The position numbers were made by a program, and so were the translations under genes. Shown in pieces: positions 1 through 9,193 of a stretch of 64,000 nucleotides of DNA. The number at the start of each line of letters is the position of its first letter. The first letter of the stretch is position 1. The DNA comes from Gari tellinella (Eukaryota > Mollusca > Bivalvia > Cardiida > Psammobiidae), in contig OV277872.1 of the NCBI GenBank assembly GCA_922989275.2, positions 28,598,119-28,662,118 of the forward strand, read 5' to 3'. The notes under the pieces are model-generated. The model was given only the letters and a program-made list of their open reading frames with translations. It did no database searches and was not told the DNA's origin.

Positions 1-80
1 TTAATAATAGTCTTTTTAGAGGTCTTCTCATCTGTACAAAAATAACAGTATCTTCTTCTCTACTATCGCTTCAGTCACAG

Positions 81-177
81 CCAACTTGTGGGTCTGTCAG
101 AAGACGCAGAAGCGATGATGTTGAGGAGTATGAATTGCAACAAACCGTCGAGACAACCTTTACTATCGACTTAGACT
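81..177 (+). pseudogene. Orphan ZP gene exon Z (unit 0)
   Basis: A 97 nt exon between a pyrimidine-rich acceptor ending TCACAG and a GTAAGT donor. It reads in phase 0 as PTCGSVRRRRSDD followed by an acidic stretch (VEEYELQQ) and leaves one base of the next codon. PTC supplies the last ZP cysteine and RRRR is a consensus furin-type cleavage site, both expected at the end of a ZP domain. The exons that should follow (Y and T) are removed in this unit by the deletion at about 1449, so this copy cannot make the membrane anchor from its own unit. Confidence 0.7.
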
Positions 178-202
178 GTAAGTAGGGCAGACTATTGCCA
201 CC

Positions 203-699
203 AATATCGCTATCTCGATAATTATCGATAGTTGAAAACACTATCACGATGGACTATCGATATTTGGATTTACTATTGCCATTCTATACCGAAACTTTAT
301 CACATACTGTGACATGTATTATACTATAATGAATGTAAAACATACATACTGGTTTCTATTTCTGAGCAGATGGTAGCTTAAAGCAGGCTGAAAGTAAAGC
401 AGAATGCGCATTAATGCGCATTCTGCTTTACTTTCAGCCTGCTTTAAGCAACCATCTGTCTTCAATGTTGAAAACAAGCTGTAGGAAAAAGGATTCAAAG
501 AAACTTTAACCGTGACACACTAGCAACAAAATCAAACACGCAAGCTTATTGATGAGGTACAAACTCATTGAGATACTTAACTTGTAAACAAGGTTTATCG
601 CGTTTCTTTGATGGAAGTAATAAAGGTTCAACTATCGATAGTAGCTCAAACTATCGCCGAGAGTATCGATAGTTTGATTTTGTAATCGATAGTCGACTA
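203..699. repeat. TATCGAT-rich intronic stretches
   Basis: Two clusters (203-262 and 631-699) are rich in TATCGATA, ATCGAT and related palindromes. They lie in the intron after exon Z. Equivalent clusters occur in every unit, and a related pair of direct repeats follows exon A at about 9254-9510. TATCGATA resembles the insect DRE core, but no function is shown here. Confidence 0.55.
367..458. repeat. Hairpin family 2, 92 nt palindrome
   Basis: An almost perfect 92 nt palindrome whose arms contain CTTAAAGCAGGCTGAAAG and GCAGAATGCGCAT, with the centre at TTAA. One arm mismatch (GGTAGC against GCAACC) is absent in the copy at 12105-12196. Further family members lie at 8282-8377, 9749-9826, 27594-27666 and 59833-59906. 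Confidence 0.85.
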
Positions 700-955
700 T
701 CGTGACGTCACCTTTCACGATAAGTCGATTGTATCGGCGATCATACCACCCCTAGCGGTAAGATTCCAAAATAGTGTTTGAACTACTTTATCAGCCAATC
801 AGAGAGTCAAAAAATTCAAACTTCACTCGTGTTAATCATTAAGAGTGCGGGATTTCACGATAATTGGACATTTGATTAGTTTGTATTCGACATGGACACA
901 AACAAACAAATTTACATTATCTGTAAAATAAAGGTGTTTTAACATATACATGGTA

Positions 956-1200
956 CAGTGGAGAATCTGTTATTCTTTCCCGTTTAAACGCAAACGTACG
1001 CAAACGCAAAGCGCTAAAACGTAGAAAAGAACAACTTTTGGACAATTCTGATAGTTCATGTTTATCTTGGTGGCAAACAGTTTGGAGCCTGATCAGACGC
1101 CGGGTTACCGGCGTCTGATCTGGCTCCAAACTGTTTGCACTGCAAATAATAGTTTTAGCGTAAACGCGTTTATTGGGAAAGAATAACACATTCTCCACTG
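956..1200. mobile_element. MITE A with TA target duplication
   Basis: A 245 bp element bounded by TA on both sides with TIR CAGTGGAGAATCTGTTATTC (the right end has CACATT instead of CAGATT). TIR and TA target suggest a Tc1/mariner-type non-autonomous element. Its centre (1073-1138) is a hairpin of family 1. Copies in the other units: 12694-12938, 28667-28911, 44631-44875 and 54918-55162. No protein is encoded; reading frames through it are low-complexity repeat translations. Confidence 0.8.
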
Positions 1201-1247
1201 TAAGACGTTAACCCTGTCACTCTCAATGACGCCTGAAAGCGCGTTTG

Positions 1248-1312
1248 CAAAAAGTTTGGGTCCTGATCAGACGCCGCGTAACGCGGCGTCTGGTCAGGAC
1301 CCAAACTGTTTG
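1248..1312. repeat. Hairpin family 1 in a TTAACCCT-type element
   Basis: Palindrome with arms AGTTTGGGTCCTGATCAG and GACGCCGCG around a TAAC loop. It sits in an element starting TTAACCCTGTCACTC (1209) and ending near GATGAAGGGG (about 1415). Copies are at about 12986, 28962, 44926 and 55213. Confidence 0.6.
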
Positions 1313-1422
1313 ACACTCGTTTCGAAATTTCGTCAGTCACAATGCCTTCAATCTAACTTTGAAACGACATTGAAGACTACAATACTGAAGCAGATGACAA
1401 TAAAGCGATGAAGGGGTACATA

Positions 1423-1451
1423 CAGTGGAGAATGTGTTATTCTTTCCCAAA
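1423..1451. other. Deletion junction inside a MITE A copy
   Basis: The MITE A copy that is complete at 13161-13406 stops here after CTTTCCC and joins directly to AAAAATCAGC, the sequence found at 15027. Bases equivalent to 13187-15026 (1840 bp) are missing. The lost segment contains ZP exons Y and T. The joint shows only one or two bases of microhomology. Confidence 0.85.
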
Positions 1452-1603
1452 AATCAGCAACAACTTGTAATCAACGCCCTGTGTACAATAACTGAAATCC
1501 CTCTTATATACATGTAAATGTATCTTTGTATTCATGATACAATGTATTTGCTATGTTGCCATGTTACCTAAATGATCCTAAGTATTGGGACAAACAGACC
1601 TAA

Positions 1604-1671
1604 GCAAACAGTGTAGATCCTGATCAGACTGCTCCTTCAGGAGCAGTCTGATCAGGATCTACACTGTTTGC
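1604..1671. repeat. Hairpin family 1, perfect 68 nt palindrome with TC tip
   Basis: Both arms carry GCAAACAGTGTAGATCCTG and ACTGCTCCT; the only non-palindromic bases are the central TC. Units 2, 3 and 4 also have TC here (31156-31223 and equivalents), with one arm mismatch. Unit 1 (15182-15249) has GA, the reverse complement. Confidence 0.85.
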
Positions 1672-1794
1672 AATTCAATCCGCATCTTTCGATCCAATAA
1701 CTGTGTGAAGAAAAGCAATTAGTTCAAGTTTTAGAACAATTACAGCATGTATACAGCTTGTACCATTTTTAGTTTTTTAGGGTATCTGTATATA

Positions 1795-2040
1795 CAGTGG
1801 AGAATCTGTTATTCTTTCCCGTTTAAACGCAAACGTACGCAAACGCAAAGCACTAAAACGTAGAAAAGAACAACTTTTGGACAATTCTGATAATTCTTGT
1901 TTATCTTGGTGGCAAACAGTTTGGAGCCTGATCAGACGCCGGGTTACGCGGCGTCTGATCTGGCTCCAAACTGTTTGCACTGCAAATAATAGTTTTAGCG
2001 TAAACGCGTTTATTGGGAAAGAATAACAGATTCTCCACTG
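1795..2040. mobile_element. MITE A copy with central hairpin
   Basis: Flanked by TA, TIR CAGTGGAGAATCTGTTATTC at both ends, hairpin 1912-1978 in the centre. In this unit the hairpin tip is mismatched (GGGTTACGCG); the copy at 15373-15618 is paired (GGGTTACCCG). Other copies: 31346-31580 (small internal deletion), 47310-47544, 57600-57845. Confidence 0.8.
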
Positions 2041-2112
2041 TAGGAACAAAAACCCACTACTCTAACCAACGAAAAGCAACGATGTTTAGCCCTTTCCCAT
2101 AGTTTGGATTTA

Positions 2113-2443
2113 CAGCGCTCCCTCTCTACAACGGCCCTCCCAACAACGATTCCCTCCTTACAACGACGTTTGTCACAGTTCCCTAACAGGACAATTATGT
2201 CTAACGCTTTGACTGCTGCAATATCGTCTGCTGTTTTTCTGAAAATTACATATTCGACATTTTGACAGAAAAATGAGTGACAAACAGCTTGAATCCAGAT
2301 CAGACGCCGCGTAACGCGGCGTCTGATCTGGATTCAAGCTGTTTGCAAATGTTAACCAATTTTCCCTCTCTATAACGACTCCCTCCGTACAACGCACACA
2401 CTCAGTGTCTCCCATTGGTTGTCGTTGTAGAGAGGGAGCGCTG
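2113..2443. mobile_element. MITE B (CAGCGCTCCCTC TIR)
   Basis: A 331 bp element with TIR CAGCGCTCCCTCTCTACAAC and TA on the left; the right TA is seen in units 1-3. Hairpin family 1 at 2281-2345 lies in the middle. Copies: 15691-16020, 31653-31982, 47617-47946, 57918-58248. The TIR is unrelated to MITE A although the hairpin core is shared. Confidence 0.75.
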
Positions 2444-2736
2444 TTGTTTTTTAGACAGAAAATTACTTAATACAGACTAAACGTACAGACAGACTTCGAT
2501 ATCTCAAACTCGCTTAAGTCGAACATATATATCCGTTTTCAAAGCCACGATGTGACATTAAAATAGGATTTGTTCAACTTAAGCAAATTCGAGATAATAA
2601 GATTCAACTGTAGAAACACGAACACTTATAGTTCCTTCCTTCGAAGGTTATGTAATCTACTGTAATATATCATTTCAAACTGGCCGTACTGTTTGACTTG
2701 TCTATGTATGTATAATACTCTTCCCAGTGGGCACAT

Positions 2737-2930
2737 CAACGTTCAAACAACGTTATATTAAATCAACGTTGGACTTCAACGTTGCATCAACGTTGAAATA
2801 TAAGCTAGTAGTTGGATTTGAAAATTGAAATGACGTTGAAATCCCTACGTTGATTCAACGTTGAAAATCAACCTTGTCAACGTTCACTATTCGATTGAGA
2901 CAAGTGGGTGGGATATCACGTTCAACGTTC
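2737..2930. repeat. AACGTT-rich repeat
   Basis: About ten AACGTT or CAACGTTGA motifs on both strands in under 200 bp. Copies: 16314-16507, 32276-32469, 48240-48433, 58542-58734. It continues into gene-free sequence. The copy in the last unit is the most diverged. I do not recognise a specific transposon. Confidence 0.6.
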
Positions 2931-3223
2931 AATTCTGTTCCCGTTGTAACATGCAAACCCGTTACACCGCAAATTGGGCATGTACACGGACAGTGCTGTT
3001 GTAACCCGGGTTCCATGTATCACTAGCAGCTGTAGTATATATTAGTGTTTTCTTCTGACCTGTCCAAGTTGTTTTTAGATTGGAACATTCAAACACTTTA
3101 AAAGGGGTGAGTTTTCTCTACATCCAGTTAGAGATACGGATAGCTGTAAGTTTTGTGCGTAATGCAAACGCAATTCACTAAACTGAGGAAATTTTAACTA
3201 CATGTATATTTTTAATCTGAGTA

Positions 3224-3290
3224 GCAAACAGGTTGGAGCCTGATCAGACGCCGGGTTACCCGGCGTCTGATCTGGCTTCAACCTGTTTGC
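3224..3290. repeat. Hairpin family 1
   Basis: Palindrome GCAAACAGGTTGGAGCC ... GGCTTCAACCTGTTTGC around GCCGGGTTACCCGGC. It is embedded in a repeat module that recurs in diverged form at 6400-6830. Copies: about 16801, 32763, 48727 and 59029. Confidence 0.75.
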
Positions 3291-3415
3291 AATGGAAATA
3301 ATATTTTTAGTATATAAATGCGTTTATTGGGAAAGCATAAAATATCAGTAAAGTTAGCGCAGCGGTCTCGTGCTGCACGAGGATCATACTTGTCTCAAGT
3401 AGGAAAGTGTACGAT

Positions 3416-3521
3416 TTATAACATTCCGAGGCTGACAACTCAGCTCCATGAAACCATCACTGATGAGTACGTTTTCACTTGTATTTACCAACAGATCGGA
3501 CCCAGATCGGAGGCTGAGTAA
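3416..3521 (+). pseudogene. Possible ZP-N-end exon fragment (exon B), unit 1
   Basis: The unit begins inside an open frame reading YNIPRLTTQLHETITDEYVF followed by TCIYQQ. The spacing Y-N ... I-T ... F-x-C-x-Y resembles the strand that closes the ZP-N subdomain and enters the linker (Y-x-N ... ITR ... C-x-Y). The 5' side is cut by the tandem junction at 3415/3416 and fused to repeat sequence, so no native acceptor is left. The frame stops at 3519-3521 and the only nearby GT that would act as donor is weak (after ACTT at 3480). It is best read as a truncated or dead exon. Units 2-4 have K for the first Q of YQQ. Confidence 0.35.
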
Positions 3522-3689
3522 CATTGGATAATGAATTCTGGAAGGAGTAAGTGAAGAGAAAATCCTACAAGAATGCAGTATAGACCCTTATTATACCGCT
3601 CAAGGAGCTGTCTGAACAGGGTATATACTGTTTTTAAACAGCGTCAATATACCCCAATAACAGAAAGGCTAGGTTTTATTTGATGAAAA

Positions 3690-4860
3690 CTAATGTCAAA
3701 CAATTCGGATTCTCAGAATCTCGGTGTCTGATCAGTATCCACACTATTTTTCCCTTTCATGATCAAATTTATCGTGAGGCTTTTTACCCATTCAACGCCA
3801 AATTGTCGTCTGATTCAATATTACTGTATGCAATGTTACGCGGCGTCTGATCAGGATCACAACTGTTTGCAAATGCGTTTTATGACGTTATTGAGAGTCG
3901 AAGGGCTATTCTCAGAATCACGGTGTCTGATCAGTACCCACACTATTTCTCCCTTTCAGAATCATATTGATCGTGAGATTTTTCACCCCCCCCCCATCCC
4001 CTTCCACGCCAAATTGTCGTCTGATTCAATATTTCTGTATGCAATGTCGCTTCAAAGTTAGAATAAAGGCAGTATAACTGACGTCATTTCAAAACAAGTG
4101 GTAAACAGTTTTGATCCTGATCAAACGCCGCGTTACGCGGCGTCTGATCAGGATTAAAACAGTTTGCAAATGCGCTTTCTGACGTTATTGAGATTGGAAG
4201 GGCTAGTCTCAGCATCACGGTGTCTGATCAGTACCCACACTATTTATATCTTTCATGATCAAATTTATCGTGAGGTTTTTAACCCCTTTACCGCCAAATT
4301 GTCGTCTGCTTCAATATCACTTTCTACAATGTCGTTTCAAAGTAAGAGATAAGGCAGTATATCTGACGTTATTTCAAACAAGTGGCAACCAGTTTTGATC
4401 CTGATCAAACCTGTTTGCAATTGTACTTTATGACTTTTTTGAGAGCGGAAGGGCTATTCTCAGAATCACGGTATCTGAGCAGTATCCACACTATTTCTCC
4501 TTTTCATGATCAAATTTATCGTGAGGTTTTCAACCCCTTTACCGCCAAATTATCGTCTGCTTCAATATTACTTTCTACAATGTCGTTTCAAAGTTAGAAT
4601 TAAGGCTGTATATCTGACGTTATTTCAAAACAAGTGGCAGGCAGTTTTGATCTGGATCAAAACTATTTACAATTGTACTTTATGACTTTTTTGAGAGTGA
4701 AAGGGCTATTCTCAGAATCACGGTATCTGATCAGTTTCCACACTATTTCTCCCTTTCATGATAAATTTATCGTGAGGTTTTTACTCCCCCCCCCCTTTTT
4801 TCTGCCAAATTGTCGTCTGCATCAATATAACTGTCTGCAATGCCGTTTCAAAACAAGTGG
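3690..4860. repeat. Tandem array of about 250-290 bp hairpin repeats
   Basis: Five copies of a module containing CACACTATTTCTCCCTTTC, ATGATCAAATTTATCGTGAG, GCCAAATTGTCGTCTG and a family 1 hairpin, spaced 198, 290, about 257 and 251 bp apart. The best preserved hairpin is 4101-4167. Two poly-C tracts (about 3976 and 4786) vary between units. Copies: about 17280-18485, 33243-34449 and 49207-50410. In unit 1 one hairpin arm (4395-4420) is missing that units 2-4 retain. Confidence 0.75.
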
Positions 4861-5626
4861 CAAACAGTGTCAAACAGCTTGTCCTTAAATACAGTGTAAT
4901 CATAAGGAGTGCAATTGTCCTACTCGGTATACGCGCTTCGCGGAGTCTGATCAGGATCCAAACTATATACAAATTACTAGTGTATTCGGAGTAATGCAGA
5001 GAATGTAGTTAACACGTTTGGAGAGGACTCACATAGGCTTTGCCTGTTGTCCAATCCTTTTCTTCTGAATAAAATATTGTTTAAACTAAACTAACACGTT
5101 GAAACGCCGATTATATCCGTCCTCCAAATACAGAGTGCATGTCGTATTAAGTGTCATTAGGGATGAACGGTTAAACAGGCCATTATTATAAGCGGCATTC
5201 AACTGGAAACATTAGATTTTGAATTTTTCTCATACAGCCACGTTAGTATTCAATGCGCAAAAGCAACTGCGATATATATTGCTAATTTTAGATATGTCTG
5301 TGGAGACGATTTCAATCCTTTGTCTGCTGTATCGCGACTTTGCTGGTTTTTGCAAAAAGTTTGGTTCCAGATCAGACGTCACGTAACTCGGCGTCTTCTT
5401 TGGATCCAAGCTGCTTGATACTCGTCTTTTGATTTGTTTAATTCAAAAATGTATAAATCTACATTCAACACATTTTACAGACGATAATTTCAAAGCACAC
5501 GATTTTACAGCAAAATAACTTAAGGGTCAACTTGCAGGTGCTTACAGGGGTGTAGTGTCATATATTTGCCACTTACTCTTATCTCCTTAGAAAAGCAGAA
5601 CGGATACCACATATGTCAATTACATA

Positions 5627-5810
5627 CAGTAACCCCCCTATATTACGACCAATGAATTATGTCATGCATAACAGCTGGCTACTTAACGCAGGGTGAAAGT
5701 AGGAACCTTTAGGAGCTTTCTCTTTTGATTTCGTATTGCGTTAAGCTGAAACATGTCATTCATACAAGCCACTGACCTTCCTTTTAGTGGTCGTAATAGA
5801 GGAGTTATAT
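5627..5810. mobile_element. Degenerate MITE D
   Basis: Ends CAGTAACCCCCCTATATTAC and GTGGTCGTAATAGAGGAG are inverted and match the TIR of the element at 9683-9889. The centre is a decayed hairpin of family 2 (CTTAACGCAGGGTGAAAG ... TGCGTTAAG). Copies: 19248-19431, 35212-35395, 51178-51361. Confidence 0.6.
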
Positions 5811-6089
5811 GGTATTTATTTACACCAATCAAACAAAGTCTCCGTAGAAAATACAACCCGGAGAGACCATGTACTTTTATAACCACTAAAAGCAAATACA
5901 TAGACGTCAATTTGGTTTGAAATGAACAACAATTCAATACGTTTCATAACTGGAAGACGAAAACAGCCATTTTTTCAAACAGACGTATAGGTAGAGTATT
6001 CACTATTTCATTATAAATACTAAGGGACGTTTTACAATGTAACAATAAACAAAAAGACGTAAAAAGGCGTATTTATGGTGTAATGGGTT

Positions 6090-6183
6090 AAACTAAAGAA
6101 GGGTTGGAAACGGGACCAAAGTTTTTGTCCGGTTTAGAGAGAATTCCGGTATTTAGAGGTTCCGGTTTAGAGGGGTTTCACTG
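6090..6183. mobile_element. Solo right end of MITE C
   Basis: GGAAACGGGACCAAAG through CCGGTTTAGAGGGGTTTCAC and CTGTA is the reverse complement of the left end of the complete element at 8090-8514. No left half is seen. Copies are near 19711-19804, 35675-35768 and 51641-51734. Confidence 0.6.
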
Positions 6184-7261
6184 TATACTGAAGGGATAAA
6201 GAAACACAGGGTAAATATACGATTACAGCATTTACTGTGTGAAGTTTGGTCAATTTCTTACGGATACATGTATTAGTGTTTTCTTCTGACCTGTCGGAGT
6301 TATTTTTAGATTGGAGCATTCTAAAACTTTCAAAGGGATGAGTTTTCTCTACATACGGTTAATGATACGGATAACTGTAATTTTTGTGCGCAATGTACAG
6401 TAGAGGATACCTTATTCTTTCTCTTTTAAACGCAAACGCAATGCACTAAACTGTGAAAAATTACTTTAAGAAATTTTAATTATATTTTTAATCTGAGTAG
6501 CAAACACGTTGCAGCCTGATCAGACGCCGGGTAACCCAGCGTCTGATCTGGCTCCAACCTGTTTGCAATGGAAATAATAGTTTTAGTATATAAATGCGTT
6601 TGTTGGGAAAGAATAAAATATCAGCAAAGTTAGCGCAAGGGTCTCGTGCAGCACGAGGATCATGTTATTTCAAGTTTGAAAGTGTACGACTATATAGATC
6701 CGATGTTACCCTGTTATCTACTTACCATTATGAACTATTCTGTTCTCAAAATAACTCCGACAGGTCAGAAAAATCGAACAATAGATTTGATTGAATGAGT
6801 GTTTTTATTGAATTTGAGCCAAAAAATGATTAAGAAAAAATGCATATATTTCAGGGAGCAATCTATACACTTTGCATCATACATTTAGTAAGCATCACTT
6901 TTTACCTGTTTTAATAGTTGATTGTGCCAATAATACCTTTATATTATTTCAGAAAGCCAAAATAATGCATGTCGACTCTTTTCCGAGAATGACTACATTA
7001 TACATTTCAAATGTCCATAGACAAAACAAAACCCATAATAACCTATGTTGTTGTTTTTTTTCCCATGATACTAAGATATGTTTAAAGAACCGATGCAGAT
7101 CCTACGGAAATTTCATTAGGGCGCGTATGTCGTTAAGCTAGTTCGAAATAGCGAGTTTTGACTTTATATCAAGCATTTACTCATTCTGTTAGTTGTTACT
7201 GTCAGAATTTTAGGTCTATATCTGGCAATAGAGAGGTTTCAATTTCTTACTTCTACGGGTA

Positions 7262-7453
7262 CAGTGAAGAATCTGTTATTCTTTCCCGTTTAAACGCAAA
7301 CGTACGCAAACGCAAAGTGCTAAAACGTAGAAAAGAACAACTTTTGGTCAATTCTGATATTTCATGTTTATCTTGGCTCCAAACTGTTTGCACTGCAAAT
7401 AATAGTTTTAGCGTAAACGCGTTTATTGGGAAAGAATAACAGATTCTCCACTG
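7262..7453. mobile_element. MITE A copy lacking one hairpin arm
   Basis: TA-flanked MITE A with intact TIRs, but the left hairpin arm and the loop are gone: ATCTTGG joins GCTCCAAACTG. The lost segment is bounded by TGG on both sides in complete copies. Copies with the same deletion: 20883-21074, 36847-37038, 52812-53003. Confidence 0.8.
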
Positions 7454-7748
7454 TACGTGTACGTGTAGCTCTTTTTGATTGATTGAAATTATAGAATCTA
7501 AATATCGTTTAAGGTGACACGCGTACACGTAATAATCAACAGATCAAACAGTTGTTTCAGACCATCGCAATGTACTACAGCGTTCCCTCTCTACAACGAC
7601 ATCCAATTGGAGACAAGAAAAACAATCAAAACCCTCTTTGGCATTTTTTTGCACGTGTACATTTTTTTTGTATGTGTACATGAAACCATACCGGTACAAG
7701 TAAGAAATCAAAACCTCTCCATTGAACATTTAAACGTTTAACTTATTA

Positions 7749-7998
7749 ACCCTATGCCTGCTGATCGCGACTTAACCGGGGTTTGCAACAGTTTTGATCA
7801 AGATCAGACGCCGCGTTACCGGGTTTTGCAAACAGTTTGAATCCAGATCAGACGCCGCGTTACGCGGCGGCTGTTCTGGATCCAAACTGTTTGACTCTCG
7901 TCTTTAAGTTTGTTTAATTAAAAAATGTATTAATCTAAATTGTAGCAATTTTGCAGACGACAATTTCGAAGCAAACGATTTTGCAGCAGAATAAGGGT
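7749..7998. mobile_element. TTAA-flanked MITE with double hairpin
   Basis: Begins after TTAA (7745-7748) with CCCTATGCCTGCTG and ends CAGCAGAATAAGGGTTGAA, giving imperfect TIRs and a TTAA or TTGA flank, as in piggyBac-type elements. The inside has one and a half family 1 hairpins in tandem (7785-7900). Copies follow at about 21370, 37334 and 53299. Confidence 0.5.
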
Positions 7999-8000
7999 TG

Positions 8001-8060
8001 AATCCTAGTTACGAGTGTATAATCCTAGTTACGAGTGTATAATCCTAGTTACGAGTGTAC
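8001..8060. repeat. 20 bp minisatellite, three copies
   Basis: AATCCTAGTTACGAGTGTAT repeated three times; the last copy ends in C. Unit 4 (from about 53551) also has three copies but lacks about 10 bases directly after the third. Confidence 0.9.
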
Positions 8061-8089
8061 TCTTCGTATAGTCGTCATTGCAAGCAGTA

Positions 8090-8514
8090 CAGTGAAACCC
8101 CTCTAAACCGGAACCTCTATATACCGGAATTCTCTCTAAACCGGACAAAAACGTTGGTCCCGTTTCCAACTCTTCTTTATTTTAAGCCATTACACCATAA
8201 ATATGCCCTTTTACGCCTTTGATCTATTCCTTCACTGAAGAAAATACATCCATAAATATGTATCATCAGAAATATTTCTATATTCTAGCAGATGTTAGCT
8301 TAAAGCAGGTTGAAAGTAAAGCAGAATGCGCCTTAAGGCGCATTCTGCTAAATACATGTACTTTCAACCTGCTTTAAGTGATCAGCTATCGTCCATACTA
8401 GAAACAAGTTATGGGTTAAAAACTTAAAACTTAAAACCCCTCTAAACCGGAAACCCCTCTTAACTGGACATTTATGTTGTCCCCACACGTGTCCGGTTTA
8501 GAGGGGTTTCACTG
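8090..8514. mobile_element. MITE C (CAGTGAAACCCCTC TIR)
   Basis: A 425 bp element flanked by TA, TIR CAGTGAAACCCCTCTAAACC. The centre is a family 2 hairpin (about 8282-8377) with a short insertion (AAATACATG) in its right arm. Copies: 21711-22135, 37675-38099, 53629-54053. Confidence 0.8.
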
Positions 8515-8519
8515 TATAC

Positions 8520-8902
8520 CCTGCCCCCTCCCTACAACGACCCTCCCAATAACGACTCCCTCCCTACAACGACCCTCCCAATAACGACTCCCTCCTCACA
8601 ACGACCCTTGCCGCTGTTCCCCAAACAAGACATGTATGTCCAAACTATTCACGACTGCAATAGTAGTCTGCTTAATCTTGTCGTCTGCTGTTTTTATCAA
8701 AGTTACATACATGTAATAAACATTTTGATAGGTTACAAAAACATAATGACGAGTGACAAACAGCTTGAACCCAGATTAGACGCCGCGTTTACACGACGTC
8801 TGATCTGGATTCAAACTGTTTGCAATTTCCCTCCCTACACCGACTCCCTCTGCATACTTTTTGCTTTCCTTTGGGTGTCGTTGTAGAGAGGGAGCGCTGT
8901 AC
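8520..8902. mobile_element. Second MITE B copy, left end altered
   Basis: CCCTCCCTACAACGACC is repeated at the left, a family 1 hairpin lies at 8757-8823, and the right end GTCGTTGTAGAGAGGGAGCG CTGTA is intact. MITE C abuts the left end. The unit 4 rearrangement breaks in this element at 54376. Confidence 0.6.
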
Positions 8903-9081
8903 TTGAAAAAAGTAAGCTTGCTCCCTGCTTAGGATCGGTACTGTTTGCATTATTTGTAATAAAATTTAAAACACTATCCTAAAAAGTCAAAAATGGTTTT
9001 GATTAAATTAAAAACTGGAATTGTCTTTTTTAAGTTTCAGGAGCGAGTTCAGCTGAGAACTGTTTTATTTTTATTTTATAG

Positions 9082-9193
9082 GAGTCAACTTTTTTACGTT
9101 GTCACTCCTAGCAGAACAAAAAAAGGAGGTCTAGTGACGGTCAAAACCACTTGTGACCTCGAATGGTGCTTTGAATGGGGGGATCCCTGTTTG
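9082..9193 (+). CDS. ZP cassette I exon A (ZP-C closing strand and cysteines)
   Basis: Acceptor TTATTTTTATTTTATAG is strong and the donor is TTG|GTAAGT. After one base that completes an upstream codon it reads SQLFYVVTPSRTKKGG, then VTVKTTCDLEWCFEWGDPCL. The F/Y-rich strand, V-x-V-x-x-x-C and closely spaced cysteines match the last part of ZP-C domains, where a V-x-x-x-C-x-V/L-x-x-C segment precedes the cleavage site. Upstream in-frame sequence back to an ATG at 8993 is open but looks intronic. Identical copies exist at 22704 and 38668; the copy in unit 4 is deleted. Confidence 0.72.

Larger units (their letters stand above)
1..3415 (+). repeat. Tandem unit 0 (3' part only)
   Basis: This is the right-hand part of a large tandem unit; its start lies left of the window. 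It matches 11739-16992, 27713-32954 and 43677-48918, and from about base 413 also 54376-59220. Content: orphan ZP exon Z, hairpin and MITE insertions, a 1.84 kb deletion near 1450, and an AACGTT-rich stretch. Stretches 2444-2736 and 2931-3220 show no gene. The end at 3415 is set by the last copy, where homology stops at 59220. Confidence 0.85.

Noticed and set aside
376..449. Intrinsic bacterial terminators or tRNA-like hairpins
   Set aside because: The hairpins are much longer than terminators, have no U tract, and the context is eukaryotic; no tRNA cloverleaf is seen.
917..1198. Small proteins rich in ...PDQTP... and RRRLIRLQTVC read on both strands at many places
   Set aside because: They are translations of MITE A and the family 1 hairpin, open in both directions because the DNA is palindromic. 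They share no conserved start and appear wherever the repeat appears.
3083..3111. 29 nt exon between TTGTTTTTAG and GTGAGT
   Set aside because: It is part of a dispersed module; the paralogous copies at about 6305 and 58888 have ATGAGT and no donor, and the peptide is uninformative.
3461..3480. Hammerhead ribozyme core (CTGATGAG), considered because Penelope elements can carry one
   Set aside because: No GAAA and stems can be placed in the required order here or at the similar CTGATGA at 14753, and there is none near the Penelope ends.
6954..7012. ZP-C exon candidate reading NNACRLFSENDYIIHFKCP after a good acceptor
   Set aside because: The C ... Y-I-I ... C-P spacing is reminiscent of ZP-C, but a TAG follows at once in all units and no donor is usable.
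8001..8060. CRISPR-like direct repeats
   Set aside because: Three direct 20 bp copies without spacers, in an animal genome.
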